From NCBI RefSeq assembly GCF_963422355.1, contig NC_085099.1, positions 681,613-745,612 of the forward strand: DNA of 64,000 nucleotides. The letters are read 5' to 3'. This document shows positions 25,034-36,300 of the stretch, piece by piece. Position numbers and translations under genes: made by a program. Within the stretch, counting starts at the first letter, position 1; every line of letters begins with the position of its first letter. The notes under the pieces were generated by a model. That model did no database searches. It saw only the letters and a list, made by a program, of their open reading frames with translations, and had not been told where the DNA came from. This DNA comes from Corticium candelabrum. Taxonomy: Eukaryota > Porifera > Homoscleromorpha > Homosclerophorida > Plakinidae.

Positions 25034-27767
25034 ATGTTTCGTATCTTTACAGCTCGCCGTCTTGCCAACAGACTGTCTGATGTGGCTTGCCTGCAGTGCA
25101 GGCGGTTAGTCAGAGTTCCAGACCCTTTTCCAGAGACAACAGATGTTCCTCGTTTCAAAGGAATGGAGTCATACTTTCCTTGCATGGTGCAGTAAGTAGG
25201 TCTATTCAACATATTGTTTCTACAAGATCTTTATCATAGTCCTTGTTCACTAATTAAGTAATTAATACTTCAGTGTTTGCCATACGAGTACTAGTAACTT
25301 ATTAATTAATGAAAAATAGACTTGATTAACTATTATAAGAACTTGCTTAATTATTTTCATTATATATCTCCGTATTGTAGGCCAGAAGATGGTCCTGAGC
25401 CACACTATCAGGGAGTAGCAAAGGGGTACGAGAGGCTACATTTAACTGAGTCATTCTATTGCGAGCTAGGAGGCATTTTACCGGAAATAACTTTAGCTTA
25501 TGAAACTTATGGAAACCTCAGTGAGGACAAAAGTAATGCCATACTGCTGCATGCAGGTCTATCTGCATCATCTCACGCAAAGAGTCATGAGGTAAGTAAT
25601 TTGATGGATACATCACATTCAGTCAATGAATGTCTAACATGATGAATATGTCTACTGTTGTAGAAAAACCCTGATTTGGGATGGTGGGAGGAGTTTATTG
25701 GACCAGGCAGAGCTTTGGACACTGACAAATTTTTTGTTATTTGTGTGAATAATTTGAGTGGCTGCTATGGATCATCGTAAAGATGAATTCAGTAATTGTT
25801 AGTACATTTCTTTTGTTATTCATGATTATGCTTTGCAGTGGACCATCATCAATAAATCCTCTTACGGGCAAGGTATTATATATGATCATGCAAATATACA
25901 TAGATACAGAAACAAGAAAAAATACATAATAGTTTTACACATGTGAGATAATGGTGATGATTATGGAGTAATGTGCTTGTGGTGTTTTCTAGCATTATGG
26001 TACCACCTTTCCTCTGGTAACCGTGCAAGACATGGTGCAGTCACAGTTTCTAGTTGTGTCTCACTTCGGTATTAAAAGGGTTTGTTTATCAAAATTTTCA
26101 ATTAGAAACAATTAGAGCAGCTGATGACTTTTTCTAGTTGCATGCTTGTGTTGGTGCTTCTCTTGGTGGAATGCAGTCATTGCTAGCACCTGCGTTGTTT
26201 CCTGAAAGAGTTGGAAGGTGATTGAAGTGATAGTTTAATTTCAGTGTACGAATCTGTTTTGTAGCTAATAAATGTAATAATCGATTGATGCACTCTGTAC
26301 GTGTCCTATATTCTTATTTGTTATATCAACAATACAACCTTGTGATTTCATGTTATGAGTCAAGGTTTACTGGACAGCAGCAAGATGGAAAATTATTACA
26401 CAAATTGTACTGTATCATAAGACAGGCTTCAGAATCAGACAATAAATGGAATGACATACATGTAGATGATCCAACTATATGCACTGAAGGTCTTTACCAG
26501 TCATAGATGGTAAATCTTATACATAATTGAACTTTAGTCAACTACCACTGTATTACACATGCCAGACATATATCATCATAGTTTTTGGTTATTGTCTGGG
26601 TATCCTGGAACATCATAATACCTCTGCTTCTCTTATATAGCACAGCTACAGAATGGCTTTATTTCTATGATTAATTTCAGGGTTGTCTCCATCTCGGCTT
26701 GTGTCCGATCTCACCCTTCCTCTATTGCTGTTCGCTACATTCAACGTCGGATTCTCATGTCAGATGCTAACTGGAACAATGGGCACTATTATGAAGGAAC
26801 GTTTCCACATAGAGGCATGAGACATGCACGAGAACTTGGAATGATTGGTTATCGAAGTGGCCCTGAATGGGAGGAAAGATTTGGAATAGAGAGAGCCGAT
26901 CCCAATGAACCACACAGTTTTTGTCCAGACTTTCAAATTGAAACATACTTAGAGAAAAAGGCAGAGGTTTTCTCTAATATGTATGATCCCAACTCGGTGC
27001 TTTATATCTCCAAGGTACTCTATGAACTATTCTGCAAGTGCATAAATAAAGTACAAGATTATGGTTTTACAGGCCATGGATATGTTTGACATGGGGTTTG
27101 GATACAGTTCATTACAAGATGGCGTTGCCCGAGTCAAGTGCCCTGTATTGGTATATTGCAACTAAACATTTTCTTGAATCACATTATGACTTAATTTGAG
27201 CTGTTGACATTTTGACTTACTCGTAGATACTTGGTGTACAGACAGATATACTGTTCCCGGTCCATCAACAACAGGAAGCAGCCGAATTGCTACGAAAATC
27301 AGGTAGTTAAGTGTTGGAGTTACACAAATGTACATAGATAATACATACGTACATACCAGTAGGAGCAGCTCTGATTATGATTTCATTAATTAAACCTGTT
27401 AGCAAATATATACAATGTATGGCATCAGCTCTATACTACTGCTTTGTTTTATGTAAACATGAATACTTATGAACTTTAACCCTCTAATAGACTATGTAGC
27501 ATTTTCTCTTCAGTCCAGCACACAACGATTGCTGGCATTTGTCAACTGAAATTGTATGATTAGTTTCCATTTGTTAGGAAACAGCCAAGTTGTTTATTAT
27601 GAATTGAACTCAAAGTTTGGCCATGATACTTTCCTTCTTGATGTTCAAAATGTTGGAGCAGCAGTAAAAGTGAGTGAGCACCGACACTACTTTGATACTT
27701 AGGTGCTTTACTTATACTGTGTACTTTCAATTCATTTCAGGGTCACTTGGAGAACAGCATTTTCTAA
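25034..27767 (+). CDS. MetX-like acyltransferase (homoserine O-acetyltransferase / serine O-succinyltransferase family), 11 exons, 429 aa
   Basis: This alpha/beta-hydrolase family acylates homoserine or serine for methionine or cysteine synthesis in bacteria and fungi. Exons: 25034-25191, 25381-25591, 25664-25776, 25839-25872, 25993-26079, 26138-26217, 26681-27014, 27073-27150, 27227-27302, 27578-27669, 27741-27767; all in phase. Family marks: [20 protein letters not shown], oxyanion/[14 protein letters not shown] region, nucleophile elbow GASLGGMQ (Ser), the Asp in QTDILFP and the His in FGHDTFL, so the catalytic triad is complete. The first exon ([14 protein letters not shown]) is Arg-rich without acids near its start and looks like a mitochondrial targeting peptide. 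The true substrate cannot be read from sequence; mammals lack this family. Spliced structure and embedding between animal genes rule out bacterial contamination. Confidence 0.9.
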
Positions 27768-27823
27768 TGGTCAACATTTATTTATTTATTTCAGTAAATT
27801 AATAACATCAACAGTGACTGAAA

Positions 27824-29139
27824 TCAGTCAGCCAGTGGATTAGCATGGATTGTCACATTCCTGATTCGTATCTCTGTAGTTGGTTTGTAACTTTTTTCAT
27901 CAACTGGTACTTTCTCCAAATCATCCAGTGTTTCAAAGCCGTATATAACTCTAGACAAACAATATTAGGATAGCAGAGTAGATGACTGAGGTGACTGAGT
28001 AATTCATGAAATTTACCTGCCAAATGCTGAATATTTGCCATCCAGATGTGGCTGTTTAGAGTATATAATAAAAAATTGGGATCCATTGGTGTCAGGTCCA
28101 TTGTTTGCCATTGACAGAATACCTCTGCCATTATGCTGAAACGCAAAATTACAAACTTGCAATACATTTTCATAGTGGGTAGTATGACCTTTAGTTATCC
28201 AACCATTTCAGACAAAATACAAGGAAGCTCAAACAATATACAGAGAAGGAATTTGTGTCATAATTGAACTGATATAAGACAGAACAGAAATTGTATAAAG
28301 ACCAGAGCCAAGTACAAATACATGGGAAGTTGTCACTATTGTGTGCCACGTAGTTGGTCTCTTTCTTTGCTTCTGAATTAATCAGTTAGCCGTAAATGAG
28401 AAAGCATGCTGCATTTACCTTTAATGTTTCTCTAATTTCATCTTCAAATTTTTGTCCCCAGATGCTTGTCCCTCCTTTCCCAGTACCTTGTGCAAATGAA
28501 AAGTCATAACATCGAATGTGCATGTATGGCAGATGTGGTGCTTACCTGTTGGATCACCAGTTTGAACCATAAAGTTCTTAATATTTCTGTGAAATAGGCA
28601 GTTGTCATAGTAGCCACTGGCACACAAGGCTAGGAAGTTCTAAACCAAGTGAACACAAACAGTTAGCTGGTGACAAGGTCATTGATGTGTGGATCTGCAT
28701 AAGTATTGAGCTTATAGAGTTCTCATTTATCACCCCAACTCTGTGAACTGTTGCCACATGATTACACAGCGCTAAAAGTTTAGGTGTGCTTCTTGCTTTT
28801 GCCTTATTTTTCATGTTCCATCTCTTCGAAACTAGACTAGATGAGCATATGCATGTGACTTATTCGTTTGCAAATTAGGATCAGTAGTCCCAAAACTGGA
28901 ACCTTACTTCGAGTTCCACTGTGCCAACAGCAGACTTTAATGATTTACAAGACAACTTGAGTCAATTAGTGTACATCTACTTTAATTTAGCTCTAGAGAC
29001 TTACCTCACAGGTTTTTGGAACTTCATCGCATGCCAATTCAAGTTTGATATCTCCTAAATCTGTGTGTAGCGTCACTGCCTGTACAAAAAGCTCGTTAAT
29101 CTACTATACTACTACATTTGAAACGCTCACTCTTACCAT
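27824..29139 (-). CDS. PPIL3: peptidyl-prolyl cis-trans isomerase-like 3 (cyclophilin), 6 exons, 161 aa
   Basis: PPIL3 is a nuclear cyclophilin found with the spliceosome; cyclophilins isomerise Xaa-Pro bonds. Exons: 29139-29137 (only the ATG), 29079-29005, 28639-28546, 28486-28419, 28135-28017, 27950-27824. Total length, 161 aa, equals the human protein. Active-site blocks are [17 protein letters not shown] and [15 protein letters not shown]. At the usual Trp contact for cyclosporin there is His (KQPHLDGKY), as in other PPIL3 proteins. The gene is tail-to-tail with the MetX-like gene (56 bases between stops) and head-to-head with NELFB. Confidence 0.95.
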
Positions 29140-29457
29140 GTTCGTGCAAGACCCGGATAACATGTCGCACCTAGCGGGTCATATTCTCGAGGGTATTTTC
29201 TACGTTTGTAAATCGTATGTCACTTACATTTACAAGCATGAATTTGCCTATTTTTATTTTTATAACATAAATAGTGCAACACTCTCTAATATTACAAAAT
29301 TGCGCATGCTCAGACCGCCGGTCAAAATGGCGGTCGTCAGTTCTCTTTTCTTTCCTAAAACACAGCGGAAGATTTCTGTAGTGTGTCGATATTTGTCGAA
29401 CTCACAGAATGCTGCAAGAGTTTATGATCTATCTTTGAGTCATTGGAGTAAGTTAGA
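29140..29457. promoter_or_regulatory. probable bidirectional promoter of PPIL3 and NELFB
   Basis: The two start codons are divergent and 318 bases apart. The intervening DNA shows no coding similarity. It contains a core (about 29310-29340) with GCGCATGC and CCGGTCAAAATGGCGG; the latter resembles a YY1-type AAnATGGCGGC promoter site, often seen near housekeeping start sites. That assignment is inference. Confidence 0.45.
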
Positions 29458-32026
29458 ATGTCTGGATCGAGCGTACAAGGCGCAGATTTCATTCGTGATG
29501 CTTTGGGATCTTGTGGTGATCCTTTAGAGGTGATCGCACACTTTCAGCAGGATAACCGTTTAGAAAGCAGCATTTTGGAAACTGTCCTGCCTCTTCTGGA
29601 TCTGCATGACGTCTTACGGAGCGATATCTACGATGGCATCTGTGATCAATTGCGAGAGAAATTGAAGAGTGTAATCTCCAGCCTCTCCGAAGAAAGACTC
29701 ATACAGTTACTAGATGCTAGCTTTCCGTTCGCTGATGGACCGTTGCGAGGTATTGTCCTGCGTCTGTTGGAGGCTCCACCAGACCTGCCCCCTCATATTC
29801 TCAATTCGGTTGTAGAGAATAGTAAACTTTATGAGGCTTGTCCGGTCACAGTGAAGCGTCAGGTATGGGAGGAAAACGTTGGTTTATTCGGAGATGAGGT
29901 ACGGCCATTGCTTGATCAATATGTGGAAGAGAAGGCGGCATTGCTGTTACGTATCGAAGACAACCCTTCATCCAACTTCTTCACACCTTCTCCCAAGACC
30001 AGACGTCAACATGAGATCATACAGACTCTTACCTCTTACGTAGGGCACTCTGTCAAACTCTACAACACTGTTCTTCAGTTTCTTCGGGCTCTGTTTGTTG
30101 ACAGTGGCTGTGTTCACTTCTGTACTCTTCGAGCTGATGTTCTTATGGCTTTGCATGACTTAGAAATCAAGATTATTTTAGATGCAGATCCCTGTCACAA
30201 GTTTGCCTGGTGTCTTGATGCTTGTATTCGTGAAAAGTTTATTGACGCAAAGAGAGGAAGAGAACTAAAACTATTTCTTGATGGCATTAAACCACCAAGA
30301 GAACAAATGAGAGGGTAAATACACGATTTGTGTGTTTTAACATGAGTCAGTAGAGATAGATAGATGTGTCTCTTTGCTTTTCAATATTAGTAACATTTTC
30401 ACATTAAATAGGGGTTGAAATTGTATGTGGTAGTCAGCCTAAATGTTTTGATGTGTGCACTTGAGTTTTGATGAAGCGAATAGCAAATAGTTTTTCTCTT
30501 CTGCTGGTTGATTGATAGATACTTATGCTTAGGGACATATCCATGTTGCTATGTGATCCATTTGCAGTCCATACTGTGGCTAGTACAGCTGTGAAATTGC
30601 TGCATGAATTGTTGGAAAAGGAACAACTTCCAAGGGTGAGATAGAGTTCAAACTTGTTGACATTAGTTGATAGTTTTTGTGGTAGGAGAGTGCTCAGGTG
30701 ATGCTTCTTTTGCGACTATTGCAATTTGGCTTGAATGCTCAGGAAATGATCAATTGTCAAGATTTTTCAGAAAAGGAAATGGTATGATGGCTAGCTAGCA
30801 GTAAATCTGAACATAAATTTGAGTTACTCACTGTAGTCTTTGTTTGCACGTTTCGATGTTACCTAAGTAAGTTTTTCAAGCAACAGTATCATGTGTTTGT
30901 TTGAGGAGGTTATTTTTACGATAGCAGGGCTTTGAGGAGCCAGTCTACTTGTTTGAGAGAGCATTTCAAACTTAGTAGTTTACTGTATTGGTGTAACATG
31001 GGATATCAGATTGTCAGTTGCACACATACCGTAGCTACAACACGCTTGCAGAGTGTAGAGGTTGTTGCTTATCTCATAGCAGTCACCTCGTAGTCTAATA
31101 CTCTGCTCTTAATATCATTGACTCACAGGATAGAGTAATATTCAGAAAGTTGAGGAGTCAGCCCATTAGTAGACTGTCTGTCCATTCGTTTATCAGTGCC
31201 TTAGAGTCAATGTTATGAATTTATGGAAAGTTTTATGTTAATTGTCTATTAGCACACCTTCATGATTACTTCCATTTTACAGTATTTGAGTGCATACTTT
31301 TATCTGGAATACTTGTCTTTCATAGGATCTTCTTTGCGTGAAACAATTCCTGCCATTGTTAATTGAGCTCCTCCTTAACAGATCTATTAGTTTGTTCTCT
31401 AACGCATCATCATTGGTGAACAATGACAACCACTTAAATGAATCACTAGTCCACTTATTACCACAACGCTCTCTTGCCAGAGTTATAGCCTTCCAATTCA
31501 CGGTCAAAGCTGTTCAAGAGAGAGACAAGTACTTGATAACCACTCTTCTTCCGGCAATAGCCAAGGGATGTGATGCTTCTGACTTGAGAGATGACTTTTT
31601 GCACCAGTTAATACTTAGCTTAGGTCAAATGGGTGAGGAAATGACTGGCAACCAAGAAATGTTGGTGTCCGTATTTGAGCATTTCTTACTGAAGTTTGTG
31701 GAAGAAGACAAAGTTGTACACTTCACACATTACCTTATATCAAGGCTTTATTACAAGGGAGACTTTTCATCCCATGTTACGACACTACTAGAAGCATTCA
31801 AACCACTAGAAGAGGTTTGTCAGTAAATAGAATTAGCAACGGAAATTGTATTAGTTTGTTGTCATTGTAGCATTCCGCATGGACCCATGAATTCTACTCC
31901 CATCTTGTTGATAAAGTTACTGCTCCAAGGAAAGAGAAGCCGTTGCTGTCTATCCCACCACCATCAGTAGAAAGTTCAGGTTCTCCACTACTGGAAATGC
32001 TACCAATGAAGTCTCCATCAGTCTAA
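29458..32026 (+). CDS. NELFB: negative elongation factor B (NELF-B / COBRA1), 5 exons, 566 aa
   Basis: NELF-B is a HEAT-like helical subunit of the NELF complex, which holds RNA polymerase II in promoter-proximal pausing. Exons: 29458-30314, 30533-30635, 30686-30781, 31326-31814, 31871-32026; frames agree throughout. Conserved blocks include FFTPSPKTRRQ, VKLYNTVLQFLRALF, HKFAWCLDACIREKFIDAKR and MLLCDPFAV. The chosen ATG gives an N-terminus that lines up with the family; an in-frame upstream start is not needed. Human NELF-B is 580 aa. The C-terminal tail is Pro/Ser-rich, as in other animals. The 544-base intron 30782-31325 shows nothing recognisable. Confidence 0.94.
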
Positions 32027-32460
32027 AAAATCTAGATGTGTATATATGTGGTTTGACTTGTTAGGTGTGTATTCGAATAGTGGAGTATACAATGCTTAAA
32101 ATCAGGTGTAACTGATGGTCAAGTGATTTGTGTGTGAGATGGTATGCAAAAAATACAAATGGAAAATGGATGCTCTGGTGTACATTCAGGTTTGTCTGTT
32201 CTACATATATACCTTATGATAGTTGTTCTTCATAATCAGCTTGTTTTCAATATTCTAATTTATGCATCAACTAACTGGACAATGTTAATTAATTAATTAA
32301 CTAATACATTACTTGAGAGTGTGTTCAACTTAATATTGGTTATTACAGTAGCAGCTTATATTAACGATACTATTGAATTCTATGCACAGTATTCTCTTGA
32401 TAGTATTTGTTATTCATTACACAGTATAAGTATACAATTCATTGCAGTCAATTCATTTCT
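32027..32460. other. convergent intergenic region, NELFB and SNAPIN 3' ends
   Basis: AT-rich DNA between two stop codons facing each other. It contains several ATTA runs (32285-32305) and no gene that I can recognise. It should carry both 3' UTRs. Confidence 0.6.
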
Positions 32461-33195
32461 TCATGACAAATGTGCTGCACCAAGCATTGCTTTTCTCCGT
32501 GCTGTCTCCTTAGAGACAAGATGATGTAGTCGATTGAGTCTCTCCTGCAATGTGACTAAACAGTAAACAATGATTTCTACAGCAACAAACCTCTGAGCAC
32601 ACCTGCACACTCTCTAAGATGTTATTGACAAGAAGAATTCGATGCCTTGAATTAGCTAGATTCTGAATGTAGGAATCCAGATTAACAGGTGACCTCTGAA
32701 GATCAGACAGCCTGTGAAGTTCTACCACAAAGAAACATCACGCTAGGTAACAACGCCGGAGCTCCTGGCATGACGGCGCGAGAGGGTCTGGTACGAGGCT
32801 AATCTGGGTAAAGCAATGTACTACTGGCACGGCGAATTTTGAAGGGTCTAATCATAAAAATTTGGTATTCTTATTTAATTAATTGAAACAAAACTAATGG
32901 CCACACACTGGATATCAGAATGCAAACCTCATTACACTGTACTGTCTCCACATTCTTACCTCTCGATAGCTTATCGATGTACTCTCGCAATTCCACTTGG
33001 CTCTCTCTATAACAAAACAGGTAGAGTACAGTACATTGTCTACATGGTGCACAGTTGATCAACAGCAATGTGCGGTGTCAAACCTACCTACCTAACTGCC
33101 TCTACGCGTGCATCGACCTCTTCCACTGCCGGTCTGAGAACAGACAACAAGCCATCCGCTAGAGCATCGACTTCGCCAGCATCGGCAGACGCCAT
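32461..33195 (-). CDS. SNAPIN: snapin (BLOC-1/BORC subunit, SNAP-25-interacting), 4 exons, 117 aa
   Basis: Snapin is a small coiled-coil subunit of BLOC-1 and BORC, acting in lysosome-related organelle formation and endolysosome transport. Exons: 33195-33092, 33006-32960, 32721-32603, 32544-32461; phases agree. The clearest match is ESQVELREYIDKLSR, followed by HRILLVNNILESVQ and ERLNRLHHLVSKETARRK, all in family order. The predicted protein is slightly shorter than the human one (136 aa), with a short N-terminus and a different tail. Its start lies 107 bases from that of GNPTAB on the other strand. Confidence 0.93.
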
Positions 33196-33302
33196 CTCCT
33201 TGATTCACGCATGCGCAGCAAGGCGCAAGACTCGAGGCCCATCGAGGTTGGCGTCGAAGTGAAACGTGTGCTATTTGGTCACTGCAGGACTAACTTACAG
33301 CT
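33196..33302. promoter_or_regulatory. probable shared promoter of SNAPIN and GNPTAB
   Basis: Divergent start codons are separated by 107 bases. The segment is CpG-richer than the nearby introns and has no coding potential of its own. Both products serve lysosome biology, so shared control would make sense, but that is inference. Confidence 0.5.
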
Positions 33303-36300
33303 ATGCGAAACGGCATTTTTAAGCTATTGCAACGACAGCTTTACACCTGTTTGTCGTCGCGCAACGGTTACCTTCTCTGCATTGGAGCTCTTGTTCTTGT
33401 GTTAGTGTCTGGCTTTCAATTTGGAGAGGTGCTGACATGTTCACTGTCAAGGTTGCATGAACCGGAAGCAAGCAGGTGTTTTGCAGGTTGCTCTGGTATG
33501 GAGCATGAATCAGTATGCTGCTGTATTCAACTCTTATCATGATAATATTGCGGGCAAATCGTTTCAAGACAGGTTTTGGTTTTTATTCTGGGCATTGGTT
33601 TTCGGATGATTTTGGGCTGTGTAGACTGTGTGCACCGATTCCTATTGATATTGTGTACACGTGGGTAAATGGTACTGATCCTGAGCTGCTGGAAGAGTTG
33701 AGTAAAGTCAAGCTTGAGTTCGAAGCAGAATTGAATAGAACAAGGTTAGTATTACACAATGGTTGTTGGTTGTGATATTTTGGACAGTCTTTGTATTGTT
33801 GTTGTTAACGAGAAGAGAAATTCAGGTTGTTGCTTTGTGTGCATGCACTGTGGATGGATCTTTATATGGCACTCTTGCCATTAAGTTAGTATAATAAGAA
33901 TCTAAAATAGCACTCATGCCCTGAATTAATTAATTAATTAATAGGTTGCATTAATGTCAGTTGTGAAGTACACAAGGTTTGCAAACTGAAACAGCATGAA
34001 GCATGCAAACTCAGATAACTGTAAGTTGTATGTGTGATCCTAATTACAAGAAAACTTAATAACTGTTATGCACACTTGTAAACATGATGAAACTGTAATC
34101 AGTCGCTGGTTAATTGGTCATTTTACCATTGTATCAGTGTTACTGTTCAGGTTAAGAGAAAGAAGAAAAAAGCTGGAAGAGGAACTACTAAAGAATCAAA
34201 CGATAAAGTGTGATGTTCACAAGGCTTTTGGATTTCTGTTCAATATTGTGCTGCACTCATATTTATAGGTTATTTAATCAGTCTAGAGAGAATATAACAA
34301 TAGGAAGCCCTGTGGAGAAGACAAAGTTACAAATGTTTCGAAGAGATTCTGCTGCAAACACTGTTGTTTATAGATCAAACCAAACCGATTCCAAGCAATC
34401 TGTCACAATCACTACATCATTGAAGGCATCTTCTAAACATGCATATGTGAAACGGAAAAACAAACGGATTGGTTCTAGAGGATTGAGAACAGTAGACAGA
34501 GCACAAAGGGATGAAGTAAGACAGCGTTTTGAGGGAAAAGGTGTTAAAATGCTTCAATACAAAGCAAAGGAGAAAGGAAAAGAAACAGATCATAAGAGCA
34601 ATGGTGGGAGTAGGAAAGACAGAAATGTAGAAGAAATGAGTAAGGAGGTTGATAAGAACAATAATGAGAATAAGAAAGGGGACACCAAGGAAGATAATGG
34701 CAAAGAAGGTGAAGGAAAGGTTGACAAAGATGTACAGTCATCATTCAAAAGAGTGGCAGAACAGGTAATGAAAGGGAAAAGTGAGCAACTCGTGCCTGAC
34801 ATGAAATTGAAATTGAATGGAAAGAATAGCAAACTTACCGACAAAGTTGGCAATGCAACTGGAGCCAATAAGTCTAATGACATTTGCCAAGGAAAACTGT
34901 GCATCCCAGCATTTGCTCTATTAATTGAGGAGGGACTCCCTTCAAACATATCTTTGAAACAGGTAAATGTGGTAGTGAGATTACGGTAATATAGACATCT
35001 TGCTTTGGTTGTGTTCAACAGGGACTGCTATTATTTTGATTAACCTCTGGGACAGCTGTAGTGTTGTTTCTTTGTCTGTACAAGTGTATGTGTGCAGGTT
35101 AGAAGTATTCATCGGCACTTTGCTTCAGCAACTGAAGTTTTTCAAGTCACTTCTGTTGGTTCGCATATTGAGACAGCGACATTTGTTCAATTTCCGTACC
35201 AGAAAGCTGGTCAGTAAGAGTGGCATTCATTTTGTGATGTTTGTAGTGACGCATCATCAATTTCAGTATTAGACGCTTCAATGGTTGTTGTACCATGGCT
35301 TAACAAGAATCTAACATCTACACTTGGATATCTGGTAACAGTGTAGCTTTGCTGTCTGGATGTATCATTTTTTGTTGCTTTAGTTGTTTTCATGATTTTT
35401 AATTACTATAGTAGATATGGTATCTAGTCTGTTTGTGGTTTTATTGACAGACTAATGACACAGCACTACTGCACAGTGTTGTTCTGCAACAGTTGGTATT
35501 AGTGACCAATGTGCCAGTGAATATCACACAATTGCAGCTGACTAGAGCATTGGCAGGTCGCTTCAAGTCACATGTTGTCTCTGTAAGTGATCAACTGGAA
35601 CCATACATTTTGTCCTTGAAGCATATATGCAGTCTGTGATGCAGGTTACATTGCACACAAATTACAGTGTCGCTGTTGTGAAGTTTGACAATGCTACATA
35701 TATCGAAACAGTTCTGAAATTGGTAAACAATGTTTTTCTTGTCACACGTCTTGCTTACTATTTGGTTTTGTGTTAACAGCCAAAGGGCAATGTAACTATT
35801 AGGCAGCAGCCTGTTGTGTTTCAAGCCGCTCGTCTTGTGTGGAACCCTCTACTACCGACTGTAGCTCCAGGCAAGGTATGTGACAATCTTTGCCAATGTA
35901 GGTATGAAGCTTTCTAGTTGTATTATTGATTTATGCATAAAGGATGGCAAAACAGAATTAGAGAAAGTCAGTGACATATTCTCTGCCAATCGCTTTCAAG
36001 ACAATGAAGTATGAGTAGAAGTAGATGTTGTAGTTTTTGTTGTAACTTGTGTCTTTAGGAATTGCGGTATTCATTGCGATCAGTTGAAAAATTTGCTCCT
36101 TGGGTTAGACATATCTATTTGGTAACAAATGGTCAGATTCCCTATTGGCTTGATCTTGACAATCCAAGACTGACAATTATTACCCACAATGTAATCTTTC
36201 AAATGTTAGTCGGGAAAATTTCCAATTTAATAATGTTGTTTAGGATATCTTTTTGAACAAGTCACATTTGCCAACATTCAGCTCTCCTGCAATCGAATCG

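Noticed and set aside
26218-26680. Longest intron of the MetX-like gene as a possible home for a nested gene
   Set aside because: The only open frame (26285-26506) has no domain and the stretch is AT-rich; nothing supports a gene.
34544-35018. Ser/Leu-rich minus-strand open frames opposite GNPTAB exon 5
   Set aside because: They are complements of the Lys/Glu-rich coding strand, which avoids stops on the reverse strand; no independent support.
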